A DNA stretch of 64,000 nucleotides from Monosiga brevicollis MX1 (lineage: Eukaryota; Opisthokonta; Choanoflagellata; Craspedida; Salpingoecidae): positions 132,837 to 196,836 of the forward strand of contig NW_001865072.1 in the NCBI RefSeq assembly GCF_000002865.3, read 5' to 3'. The notes under the pieces are model-generated. The model saw only the letters and a program-made list of their open reading frames with translations. It ran no database searches and had not been told where the DNA came from. Below are positions 24,463-35,659 of this stretch, one piece after another. The position numbers were made by a program, and so were the translations under genes. Within the stretch, counting starts at the first letter, position 1, and each line of letters starts with the position of its first letter.

Positions 24463-27400
24463 TCACGCTGTTACTATGGCGGGCGGCAATACAAGCTCCC
24501 CAGCGTCGCCCGTGTAGGTGGTGCTGGCATCAAAGGCCGTCGTTCCATTAAAGCCCACTCCTTGGCCCGGGCGCACTCGCACCGCGTTCAAACGAATGCT
24601 CTACCATGGCCCGTGATACACCACCTTTGAGATAACCGCCGCCATGCCAGACAAACCAACCAGATCTGTACAGCACCCTCACATACCGGCGCAAATCCTT
24701 GAAACTGGCCCACCCGAGCACCAAAGGATACGAGTTGTGCCTCCTCGCGCCAGCAAAGCTCAAAGGTACTGTAGACACCTCTTTCATAGCCCCTAGAGAC
24801 CCCATCGTCCTCGTAGAGCGTAAAGCTGGCCGATGCCCCATCACCGTTTGAGCCTTGCCATGCCCACCAACACCACCCAAACAATCACCCCAACCCTATG
24901 ACCTGCCGAATAACGTACCAGTCATCCCCACCCGGGTAGATGCGGAGCTCTAGTTCCACCTGTGCCTCACGCGAAGACGTGACTGGGTTGCCCAAAACAA
25001 GCAAGCGGCCGGCTGGGACGAAGACTGGCAGTGTGTCTGCCGCCACCTGCGAAGTCACACTTTGACCGCCACTCAGCACCTGTCCCGTGAAAAAGTCAAA
25101 CCAAGTGGCATTGCCCTCGGCTGTCTTGGGTAGGTACACGCTGCGCTCCTCGGCATGAGCATGGTACACGGGTGCAACCATCAAGGCAGGTCCAAACATG
25201 TACTGGTCCGTAATCTCCAAGGCCTGCATGCTCCAGGCCACGGGTGAGGCGGAGCTGACCATGGCGTGGGTAGCACCCGCACCCCATTCAAGTTCAACGA
25301 ACCTGCGCATCGTGAATGAAGTCAAATGCCAACGGGCGCTGCATGGTGTAGTGCTCAGCCGTGCTGCGCCACGCCAAGGCATAAATATACGGCAGGAGCC
25401 GGTACCGAAAAACGTTGTATGCCGTCAACGTGGCCTCGGTGGAGGCCGGATAATTCCAAAAGGCTGTCCGACTACACCCAAATTTGGCCAAAGCATGTGC
25501 GTCGCCAAGGAGTACCAAAAAAAGTGGAGAATGATGAAGAAGAAAACGGCAGAGGCCGCGTTGTGAGACATATGCACAAAAAAAAAACGTCCCCTTCAAC
25601 GCTTCCTTTGCAAATGTATGCGTACCTGCCACTGCCATGCACGCGGTAAATTGGGGTAAAGAGGCCGAGCTGAAACCACCGGATGAGAAGATCCTGGTAG
25701 TCGGAGCTGTTGTACTGATCTGCTGGACGGAAAAAGCCACCGAGATCCTGTGACCAGTATGGCATGCCCGCGAGCGCAAAGCTCATTGAAGCCGTCATCT
25801 GACGATACAACTGAGTCCAAGTTGAGGTGGTGTCCCCGGACCACACCACGCCGCTGTACCGTTGCTGCCCGGCAAACGCAGACCGGGTCAGGGAGAAAAA
25901 GCGGCCCTCATAATCCCGCTCCCATCCCGTGAAGAGGCTGTGCATGACCTCGAGGCTAAAGGTATTCAAAAACTCATTACCCGCGCCCAATGCGACCGTA
26001 TTATTGAGATTGGGCAGCCCCTCAGGTTCTGTCGCATCTGCCCAGATGGCCGCCACGCCAATCCCATACATGGATTCGTTGGTAAACTGGTAGAAGAGGT
26101 CTCGTGCTGAGCGACTCCAGGGGTCCATGTAGGTGCTGTTCCCCGGTAGGAGTGCTTGAGCATGGGCCAACTCTTGATAAAAGCTGGTCCCCACGTCAAA
26201 CTTGGACCAGACTGAGACCATGAGCTGCAAACCCAGGGCCTCGAGTTGCCGCACCATATCAGCGGGATCTGGGTACGCCAGGGGGTCCCATTGTGGTCCC
26301 CATCCTAAAGCAAGCAAGGTCAGCCATCCCAGACACGTTGGCTGCATTGACTCTTCCAGCACCGCCAGCCGATTCCCCCCACCTTCCTTCCAGCAGATAC
26401 GCACAACCCACCTTCGGTGTTCCAATAGTGCCAGTCCTGGACGATGTTGTCAATGGGAATCTGACGCTGGCGATATCCATAAGCATCAGCAAGCAACTCC
26501 GCCTTGGTATGATAGTGTTCCTGGCATTGCCAAAACCCGTAGGCCCAGCGCCCGAGCAAGGGCGCTCGTCCAGTCAACGTCCGATACTGGGCCACCAGGC
26601 CATCGAACAGGGAGGACCCGAGGGCTTTGGCGCTCACGGTGGGTTGTTCGGGTACCATGACAAACAAACTGAATGCCCGCTCGGCGGCGCTGTCCATAGA
26701 GTTGATGGGGCGAGCCGTGGGAGCGTAAAGCGTGACGGGGGTGGTTGCCGTCACAGTGACCTTTACGGGTGTCCCAGGCTGCAGTCCGCGAACACGGCAG
26801 CTGGCACTGTTGGGGTGATTGTGGACGCCAGCGTAGTCATCGCAAATCTGGTTGTTCACGAGAACCTGGCCATCAAAGCTCAGACCAAAGTCGTCAGCCA
26901 CGCGATAGTGCAGGACGAGGGTATCGCTGGAAGGGACCACGGTTCCTTCTTGTCCCCCTCCAGATACGGGTTGGAGGTCGACCTGATCGTGTGCGGCCGG
27001 ACGGTTCCAATAAGACCAGCTGTAGTGATCAAAGTAGAGCCCAAAGCCGCGCGAAGACAGCAAAACTGGAACAATGGCCTCGGTATTGAACTGCACCAGC
27101 TCCACTGGTACCTGATTGTACTCGACCAGTCCGTTTTGGAGTGAGCCCAGACCATACAGGCGCTCCGAGGCCACCGTGGCCACCTCTGTGTGCACTGCAT
27201 ACAATCCGACGTCCGCCGCTACATGGCTCACGGGCGTAAAGGACAACGTGTGCTGCGCAAGGACCTCCCGTGTGGCGCGATCGGTGACGTTGACGATGGC
27301 ACGGCTCTTGTCCGCGGTGACCTCGACCCGGGGTGTTTGCACCACCAGCAGTGCCGTGTCGTTGCGAATGACGTCGGTGGTCGTGCTGGCGGCTGGCGTG

Positions 27401-27709
27401 GCGTTGACCACTAGAGACGGACGCGGTGGCATTGATCCGTTGGCCATCGTTGGATAGACTACCACCTGCACAGATCGAGCTGGTCATGAAGCAGAAAGAG
27501 CAGAGCAAGACTTTTGTCCCAACACCACCACACGCGGAACCTACCTGCACGGTGGAGTTGGTCCAGAACACGAGCTCCATTCGCTCACTCACGACAACAC
27601 GGGTCGCCTGTCCAGGGACCGGCCCCAGCAGCATCGATCCCACGAGCAAGGCCCCCAGCAGGGCCCTGAGCCGCTGCCCAGCCCACTGTTGTAGCCTCAC
27701 GCCCGCCAT
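24463..27709 (-). CDS. secreted glycoside hydrolase family 31 (alpha-xylosidase/alpha-glucosidase-like)
   Basis: The start is ATG at 27709 (MAGVRLQQWAGQRLRALLGA), giving a hydrophobic signal peptide ending near GPVPGQA. An N-terminal beta domain follows (FGLYFDHYSWSYWNRP). The GH31 barrel begins at GRWAYGFWQCQEHYHT with DNIVQDWHYWNTEG. The nucleophile motif WADATEPEG lies near 26030 and the acid/base motif VVWSGDTTSTW near 25835; MPYWSQDLGGFF and LFTPIYRVHGSGR follow. The distal part includes LPYIYALAWRS, MFGPALMVAPV, the conserved FTLYEDDG near 24810 and an end at PPAIVTA (stop 24463-24465). The DATEPE version of the nucleophile motif resembles alpha-xylosidase-like and some bacterial GH31 enzymes more than lysosomal acid maltase. 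Secretion suggests digestion of bacterial or algal glycans, which is inference; substrate cannot be read from sequence. About six introns. Confidence 0.92.
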
Positions 27710-28239
27710 CCTCCCAAGCGATCTCTTTGTGTGTATGACACTTGCGTACCAGAAGAACACTCGATCGGATCCACCCGCGTTAGCGTGCCTGTGTCTCTCT
27801 GTGTGTGTCAATGTGATTCCGTGTGTGTGTGTCTGTGCGTGTGATTCCTTGCGTGTGAGCTTGTGCGTGTGAGCCTGTATGGGTGTGAGTCTCTGTCAAT
27901 GTGAGTCTCTGTCTGCCAGAGTGTCAGTGGGTCAGCGCGCCACAAAAAATAGAGAGAGTGTGTGTGTGCGTTCAAAACAAAAAAAAAAAAAAAAAAAAAC
28001 ACAAACACCAAACATCAAACTCATGCTGACAATCACACTGCCATTCGCCCTAACATAGCAAAGCACATCAAATTAAAAGCTGTTATACCGGGACTTATTG
28101 ATGATTATGTTGCAATGTCTGTTGTAAAGCTTTAGATGAATGAGTGGGTTTATGATGTAAAGTAAGAGGTTTATGTAGTTGAGTCTGGGTGGTAAAGTGT
28201 GATTATTGTCAGAGTTCCGCTTGGCGACGCTTTTTCCAA

Positions 28240-28284
<45 letters not shown>

Positions 28285-28404
28285 TCTCTCACCCAGACCT
28301 GTCGCTCGTTCGCGGCGGGTTGGCTCAGGACTGAGGCGTGGGGGTGTGGATTATATGCAAACACTGGCTGATATATACACGTGCTGACGCGATCAACACC
28401 CAAG
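27710..28404. promoter_or_regulatory. divergent intergenic region between GH31 and STI1-like genes
   Basis: About 700 bases between two opposite starts. It carries degenerate GT-rich tracts (27795-27970), an A run at about 27977-28000, an AT-rich block at 28000-28200 and a CT repeat at about 28243-28276. No coding exon is supported. Confidence 0.4.
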
Positions 28405-30064
28405 ATGGCAGATGATGATTTGCCTCCGCCGCTGGAGGACATGACGGCCGAGCTGCAGCTCCGGCACCGTCTAGGCGCTGGCCCGCCGAAAAAGGCCCCG
28501 ACACCCATTACCAGCAAACCCGCTGCAACCCCTGTTCAGGTCGCTGCTGCGCAACATTGGCCATGCCCCTCCTCCTTGACTTGCTTTGCTCACCTACGTG
28601 GCCCAAGTTCACGGCCTCTTTGCTTACTGGACTGCGCCCGCCTCTCCTCTCGACGAACCTAGGCCAAACCACCCGTCAAAACCCAGGCCAAGACCAAGCC
28701 AGCAACCACAAAGACGAGTGGTGGTGGCTTTGGGGGCTTTGGCAAAGGCTTTCTATCCGGGGGGGCCACCAAGAGCAAGCCGAAGCCAAAGGCCATTTCA
28801 AAGCCGCCAGCTCAAACCACCGCCACACCAACTGCCCCCTCGTCACAAGCCAACAAGACCGTGCCTTCACCTTCCAACTCTGAAGACATGCCTTTTATTC
28901 GGGCCAATCCAGCCGCTGCCTCCCCCCTGGTCCGCCTTGACCCATTGTACCGCCTTCCTTTGCACTTTGGACCCCTGCCACCCTCTCCTCACCTCCATCG
29001 GTGCTTCTTACCATGGTAGCTTCCCGAAGTCCAAGATGCTTTGACGCAAGCCGCTCCATTCTTGGAGAAAACACGTAAGCCCTGAGCATAAAGAGGATCA
29101 AGATTTACCCCCTTTCCTTGTTGAGCACGCCTTGTGCTCGCCTTGGCTTTTTTTTTTTTTTTCCTATTTCTGTCATCATGGTTTGGCTTTGGATGCTGCG
29201 TAGGTGACCAATGGCTGACACCAGATCTTTTGCAAAAGTTTCAGAGCAAACCCCACCTGCTCAAGTGCATGGGTGGTACGCTTGCTTTTCCCAACTCTTC
29301 ACCCGACGGCACTCCCCTTTAAATGAGCGTGTGTGGCATCTCACTGAGCTCACATGCGGTGCACTCCCCACAGATCCGACTTTCCAAAAGGCCTTGCAAG
29401 AATTCCAATCTGACCCAGCCACGGCCAAGAAGAAATATGGCACCAACCCCGAGGTCAGCCCATCGTACCACTCATTCAGTGGCACATGACCCCACTTTAC
29501 CCTCAAATGTGGTGCCCGGGTCCCTTCGTTGACGTCACCGCCCAATGCCTTGACGTTGCCCCTTGAACAGGTGGCGCAATTTTTCAAAGAGTACTTTGAA
29601 GTTATGGGATCCCATTTCGAGACCTTGGGCGAGAAGGAGGACCAAGAGAAGGCCCGTACAGCCCAACAACCAGCCGCACCGGACTTGCTACCTGAGGACG
29701 AGCAACACCTGCGACGCGTCATGGAAGATCCGGATGGTGCGTAGCCCGGGCGTTGTTCTGTGAAGTTTCATCAGCAAAACTGATCATGCACAAGCAAGCA
29801 AGATAGTACCTACCTCAGGCAGTGACTTGACGGATGCGCACGAATGATTTTGTCGCCTGACCTTGCTGCTCGTCCCATCATGCACCGGTGTTGCGCTCAG
29901 TTCGTGAGGCATTAGCAGTTCCTGCTATCAAGCACATGATCGAGACCCTCAAGCTGCATCCTGAGCAAGCCCCGCGCATCACGTCCCAAGTCATGTGCGA
30001 TCCAGCCCTCACACGCCATGTCCGTGTTCTAGTCCGAGCAGGGCTTTTGGGCGTTGCGAGTTGA
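28405..30064 (+). CDS. STI1-like domain protein, probable chaperone-associated factor
   Basis: The start is at 28405 (MADDDLPPPLEDMTAELQLR). The first exon is followed by a Lys/Pro/Thr-rich exon (KPPVKTQAKTKPATTKTSGG, then GGFGKGFLSGG). The core is WLTPDLLQKFQSKPHLLKCM, then DPTFQKALQEFQSDPATAKK and AQFFKEYFEVMGSHFETLGE. This alpha-helical pattern, with paired DP and NPEV-type turns, is the STI1/DP repeat found in HOP, HIP and ubiquilins. A second helical unit (AIKHMIETLKLHPEQAPRI) ends at GVAS and TGA 30062-30064. There is no TPR or UBA domain. Its partner is inferred to be an HSP70/HSP90 chaperone or client; the exact ortholog was not recognised. About six short introns, one with a T run near 29149. 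Confidence 0.75.
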
Positions 30065-30884
30065 GGAAACGTGAAAGTGTCATTGCGTACCAGTAGAAAA
30101 CAAAAATCAAACTCAAACCCGTCTAACTGGGATTGCTGCCACTCGGTCAAGCTGTGGATTGGGCAGTGTTTGCTCTTAGGAATCACAGCATGAGTAATGA
30201 TTTTCAGCCGGTTTTGCGTGATGCAGCCGTTGGGTGTGAGCGTTCCATCCGGATCGTGGTGCCAAACAGCATCGAAAACTTCTTCACGTTCAGATGCTTT
30301 TCAGCTGTTTTGACGCAACCTTAGTACCACGCTTCCGCGGCACCGACGAAGCAGCGCTAAAAAGAATTTGGTCGCACATCTTCTGAGAGACAATTCAAAG
30401 GGTCGCTCGACTGGTTGATAAAGAACAGCAAGACGATGGCTCACCGGCACTAACATGTAAAGGTCAAATTTTTAAAAAAAAAACCAGACGATCACAAATT
30501 TGTTGTCCACAAGTGAACCACAATAATTTTTTTCGATTTACAGGTTAATGCTAGACAGTCCTACATTCCTCATCCCTTCAGGTTCGACACGACAGGGCAA
30601 TCGGAATTCATGGTATAAAACCCTTACTACGAGGGGTCGAAGGCCTCGGGCAGCGTAGTTCTTGGCGGACGACTGAAAGAAAGACAAACTCCAGAAAAGA
30701 GACTGCCATTTCGAGCCCGCCATTTTTTTCGCCAGAAGCAACAAATCATCATCAATCAATTAACGGGATTGCTATCTCATAGTGTAGCAACGGCAAACTC
30801 GAGAGGAAGATCGCGCTGGCTGAAACAAGAAGACGGTCAAAACAAAGCCTTTGCCCAGGGCAAATCGAACACAAGGGTCGCGGA
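30065..30884. other. convergent intergenic region, no gene seen
   Basis: About 820 bases between the stop codons of convergent genes. It is more AT-rich than its neighbours (for example 30450-30545) and shows no exon, repeat array or known RNA. Confidence 0.4.
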
Positions 30885-33800
30885 TTAGGCGAGAACGGCG
30901 CACATGGCATTGTACTTTTCAGCAGCACGCACTCCTTCTGCAAGCACATCAGGCGTGAGCCCGGCATGTCGAGTTGAGACGCGCGGGGGCACTCCAGACA
31001 TTGGTCGAAGTCCAGACTGTCGGGGATCGGCACGGACACGCGGTTTGCGTTTGCGCCGCGTTTCGGCTGTAGGCGTCACAGGCGTAGCGGGTGTTTCAGG
31101 TGTTGCGGGCGCTTTGGGTGTTTTAGGCGTGGTGGCCTCACTGTTGACCGGCTGGGTTCTAGTCTCCACTTCCTGACCGGACTCCAAATCAGAGTTGGCA
31201 TTCTGACCAGCCTTCAGATCAGAGTTGGCATCGGCTGTCGAGTCTGCCACATTTTCGACGGACGGGGCGTGGGAGGAGCTCGGCGACCCACGCGTCGAGA
31301 CTGGTGGTGAGGTGGGTGCAGCTGACGGTGCAGACGTCGCATCAGTATTGGTTGCATTGGCGTCAGATGGGCGCTCCTGAGCGCTTGTGTCGTCCTGTGA
31401 GCGTGGACTTTTGGCTGGGCTTTTAGCAGGACTTTTAGCAGGACCGCGAGGCCCCAGCAATTTTGGGCGGTTGTTGCCATCGCGCGCATACGGGTGCTTG
31501 GCGTAGTAATGCACCAGCTCCACCACCTCTCGGAAGCGCTTTGGATGCCCTTGCAGAGCGTAAAAGATGCGAACTTCATCCACTTCGGGGCTGATGGTCA
31601 TGGTCACAACTTCCGCGGCAGATTCCTTTACGGACAGGAGATATTTGTTGGGGAGATCTGCTGGGTAGACCACAAAGGCTCCTACACGTGCTTTCTCGCG
31701 TAGCGTCTACATGGGTGCGAGCGCCACAACCTCCAATCAGCCACTGCTTGCAACCATCGGAACAAGCCAAGTTACTTGCAGATGGGACAAAGAGGATCAT
31801 GGTTCTCGCAACTCACCCGGCAGGCCGTGCGCTTGTCGATGCGCGCCTGAAACCAGCGCTGCTGATGGAGACTTGCAACCTTACCCATACTGGCAGGTAA
31901 AGCTGAGCACGCACAAGAACGTGAGGGACATAAGGAAAGGACACGTACACACGCACGCACGCAGGTAAAAAAAAAGAAGAAAAAAACAACCTGCCGCTTG
32001 AACGGCCTCTTCTGGCAGGTGCATGCTGTTTCGTGTCGCCAATTTGGGGCTTGGTTTTTCTACGACGAGTTCAGACGTCGTCACGCCCACAAAGGGTGAG
32101 TTTCAATCCATGTCCAACACAATCACTAATTCTTCGACCCTGTCAGCTCACCACTAGTAGCCGACGGGTTGGCACCATTGGTGGCGTCCTCCGGAGGATG
32201 CAGGGCCTTGGCAATGGTGTCCAAGCTGGTGTTACGACGGGGCCGCACGGGACGCAAGGCCGCGGCTCGATCAGCCAATGCCTGTGCTTCCGATCGGACT
32301 GCTTGCAGATGGGCCATGCCTTGATGGCACATATCAGAAACTTTGCTCTTCATCGCGGCAGCCTAGGTCCAAAATGTTTGCGTGAGAACGCGGGCGTTGG
32401 TTGGGATTTGGGCTGGATACGAGCATCGCGCCACCACCAGAGCAGAGCGATTGTACCTGCTGCTCATCAGTGGTAGTAAAGTACCAGCACTCGAGCTCCC
32501 GGCCTTCGAGCGTGACAGTACGATGGACCAGGGCGACCACGTTACTGGACGCGCTGCACGTCACCACATCAGCCAGAAGGAGCCGCTCGATTGGGGGTGG
32601 AGTGGCCTCCTTTTTCTTGAGTTTGGCGACTTCCGAAACGCAAATGTCGGTTGCTGAGATGGTAAGGCGCAAGGGATGCTTCCACTCTTTGCGTGGGTTG
32701 GCTTTGAGCGTCATGTAGTGGCCTTGCAGCGTTTCGGGTTCCGAATCTACAAAAAGCAGCGGTGAGCACCAAGGGGCGCCTTTCGACCCAGACATTGCAC
32801 GAAAAGCTAGGCGAACCTTCGATAGGGACACTGCCCATCCAGTGAACGGCCAGGGTGTACGGTGCTGTATCTGCTTCAGTACTGTTGGCACATGCTGCAA
32901 AAGCAAAGACGCTTAGTCGGCGCAGTTCTTCACCTGTGCACCCGTGAAAAGAAAGCATGACAGCATGAGCACGATGACGTGGGCGCGGCGGACTGGGGGT
33001 GCGGGGCGCGGGCACACCTTTATCAAAGTAGGCAAAACCATCTGGGTCATAGGCCACCTCCAAAACAAGTTCAGGCGAGTCGGAGGACTCGAGTAGGATC
33101 TTGACAGCCTCACGGGAGAGACCAGTGATGTCTTCATCATTGATCGCAAACAGCTGTGGTCATTACCAACAGGGTGAGAGGGTGCTGAGGTGGCAGAGTC
33201 TTATATTGGTACGAATCAGCATGGCGGTTTAAAAAAGAGGCGACCCACACGCATGCCTCGACGCAGAACACCAGACCGATGGGCGGGGCTGCCCACAAGA
33301 ATGCGGGTGATGTAGGTGCCTGCGCAGTATCGAGATTTGAACAAGAGGGGCGATCATGAACTCGTAAATCTGGGATGCAGAGCTCGAGGGTTGGGCAACT
33401 GATAGATGGATACGCACCGTGGAGGTTGTTGCCTGTGATGCTAAAGCCGTAGCCACCCAAAGTTTTGCGGAGCGTGACATCAATCACCTATTGCAGTTTT
33501 CCCAGCCATCATGAGCCAATCCCAATCTGGGTGGAACGACTGGCGGGAAGGGCGTGGACGGGCAAGCGCTGGTGCTACAGACCTCGGGGCTGGCGGCCTT
33601 GAGAAGTTCTGTGGGCGAATTGGCAATGTGCTGTCCATTCTTGTCGCTGGTGTCTTGGGCTGCGGCCAGGATGGGTGGCATGATGCCACTCAGCCGGCGG
33701 CTGACCAAGGTCATGGATCGCGGTCGCTGGGTCTTTTTCTTCGTGGCGGTGCCCGAGTCTCCATTGGTGGCGGAGATGTTGAGTGAGGATGAAGATCGGT

Positions 33801-34080
33801 GAAAGGCCAGTCCTCTGCCAAACCAGTGCGTTATATGGAGGAAAGCAGCGGGAACGAGCACACGGATGAGCACACGGATGAGCATGGGACGGATGGCCAG
33901 AGGAGCGGGGTGGGGTGCTTGTTGAGGCATCTCTTACGAGAAGCTATTGCGCCGCTGCGACTTGCGCTTGATGACCTCTTCCGCGCTGGCATGTGAGGTA
34001 GCTCCATCCTTACCAGCTGCCTCTTGCGCCAGCTGAGCCTGCGCCGCCTGCAAATCAAAGCTACTGCCCTGATTGCCCAT
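30885..34080 (-). CDS. PDZ-PTB-SH2 adaptor with N-myristoylation signal
   Basis: The start is ATG at 34080: MGNQGSS gives Gly2 and Ser6, a good N-myristoylation consensus. A basic Ser-rich stretch follows (IKRKSQRRNSFS, exon end 33938). Then comes a PDZ domain: VIDVTLRKTLGGYGFSITGN just after an acceptor near 33490, and INDEDITGLSREAVKILLES near 33100. A PTB/PID domain follows (YTLAVHWMGSVPIEG near 32830; HPLRLTISATDICVSEVAK; ELECWYFTTTDEQ near 32470) and a helical linker (AHLQAVRSEAQALADRAAAL). Then an SH2-type domain: WFQARIDKRTACR near 31855 and GAFVVYPADLPNKYLLSVKE near 31660. The tail has KSPAK repeats and many TP motifs and ends CAVLA at 30885. The SH2 lacks the usual betaB arginine. 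Family knowledge suggests a membrane-tethered adaptor in tyrosine-kinase signalling; Shc is the nearest familiar analogue (PTB+SH2). Confidence 0.85.
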
Positions 34081-34367
34081 CCGAGCGGTCCCTCTCTCAC
34101 ATCGGCGGACTGAACTACAAGAAAAAAAAAGCGTCACTAACGTGTGCGTGTGTGTGTGTGCGGGTGTGTGTGTGTGTGTGTGACATGAATGATTAATCTG
34201 ACATTTCTATCCTTGAAACTGCTGTGCATTGATTGCGCTCTCGGCCATTTCTCTCTGTCTGTCTGTCTCTCTCACTTTTCCTCTCGATCTCTCGATCTCT
34301 CACCGTCCGTCTCTCACCGTCTGTCTCTGTGTCTCTCTCTCTGTCTCTGTCTCTGTCTCTGTCTCTG

Positions 34368-34404
<37 letters not shown>

Positions 34405-34424
34405 GTGGTTGGCGATCGGGGAGC
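34081..34424. promoter_or_regulatory. short divergent promoter region with GT and CT/GTCT repeats
   Basis: Only about 345 bases separate two start codons on opposite strands. Most of it is a GT tract (about 34140-34181) and CT/GTCT sequence (about 34250-34405). Both genes must start transcription within or very near these repeats. No TATA box is evident. Confidence 0.5.
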
Positions 34425-35608
34425 CATGGGGGTTGCTGGTCAGAGGGTGGGATGCCCGCGGCTGGTGATGGTGCTGGTGGTGGTGGCGGCGGTTGGGGTG
34501 GCAGCTGTGGTCGGGCAGAAGGATTACAATCGGCCTGCAAGCCTCAAATTTGCTTTGGCTGAGAGTGGCGTCGAATTTATCAAGGTCAGGCCGAAGCGCT
34601 TGGTTCTCTGCGGTGTCACGCCTCGCGATCGACGCGAGTCGAGGCGTTTGCATTTGGTCGACCAGGCACGCTTTGCCGCTTGATTCGCTGTCCAGCCTCA
34701 TCCACAACGCCCTTCCTGCCCCCAGGACTTGGTCAACCCCGTCATTGAAAAAGCCGTGACATCCGTGACCATCCCCGATGTCAAGGTCGGCGCGCTGGGC
34801 ATTGAAATCCTTCTGTCCAACATAACCGTCAAGCGCTTTGCTTTCAACGATGAGGATGTGCAGCTGGCCGCCCCCTCGTCCGTCATGATCACGGCACAGA
34901 ACATGGACATTGAAGCTGACATGGGTTGGCGCTACCATGACGGCCTGATCAAGATCGAGGGCACCGCCCGTGATATTCTCAATGATACTTCCCTGACCAT
35001 CCAGCTGGCGCTCAGTGCTGAAGACGGCCACCTTTCTCTGGCCCTGCCCACATGCCAGCTCGACGTCCACAACTTCCACATCATCCTTGATGGCGGGGAT
35101 TCGAGCTTTTACCAAGCCATTGTCAACATGATCTCTGGTCCCCTCCGCTCTGTTTTCGAAAAGGTCATTTCCGAAGCCATCGGCGATGCCATCAACGCAC
35201 TCGCCACCAAAGTTAGTCGGCGCATCCTTTTGTAACATTTTTTGCACTCCTCCTCAAGAGGCACGGCCTCTTGTAGCTTCCTTCTGGTCGCCTTGTCTCA
35301 CTCATACCCGTCCTCAACCTTTTCCTTCCCATCATCAGGTTCTGCCCGAGGTGCCGGTCGAACTGCCCCTTGGTAACAGCATGGTGGTCGACTATGCGCT
35401 CGTCAACACCAGCAATAATCAAGGACTGGCGGGGTATCACTACAGCGACAACCACTTTAGTGGTGACCACCGCGCCGTCCTTTTCACTTGTGCGTTGTTA
35501 ACAAGCAGCGTTGGCTCTTCCCTTGCTGCGTGCTTTGTATTCAGGCCTCACCGCACTTTGTCGTGTATCATTGCGTGAATGTGCGCACTTGCACCTCACC
35601 CCATCCAA

Positions 35609-35659
<51 letters not shown>

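Noticed and set aside
26293-27144. A 283-codon plus-strand open frame across the GH31 gene.
   Set aside because: It runs antisense to conserved GH31 motifs and crosses an intron. No homology was recognised.
34300-35247. A 315-codon minus-strand open frame opposite the BPI N-terminal half.
   Set aside because: The plus strand carries a signal peptide and conserved BPI segments. The antisense frame runs into the CT/GTCT repeat and resembles nothing.
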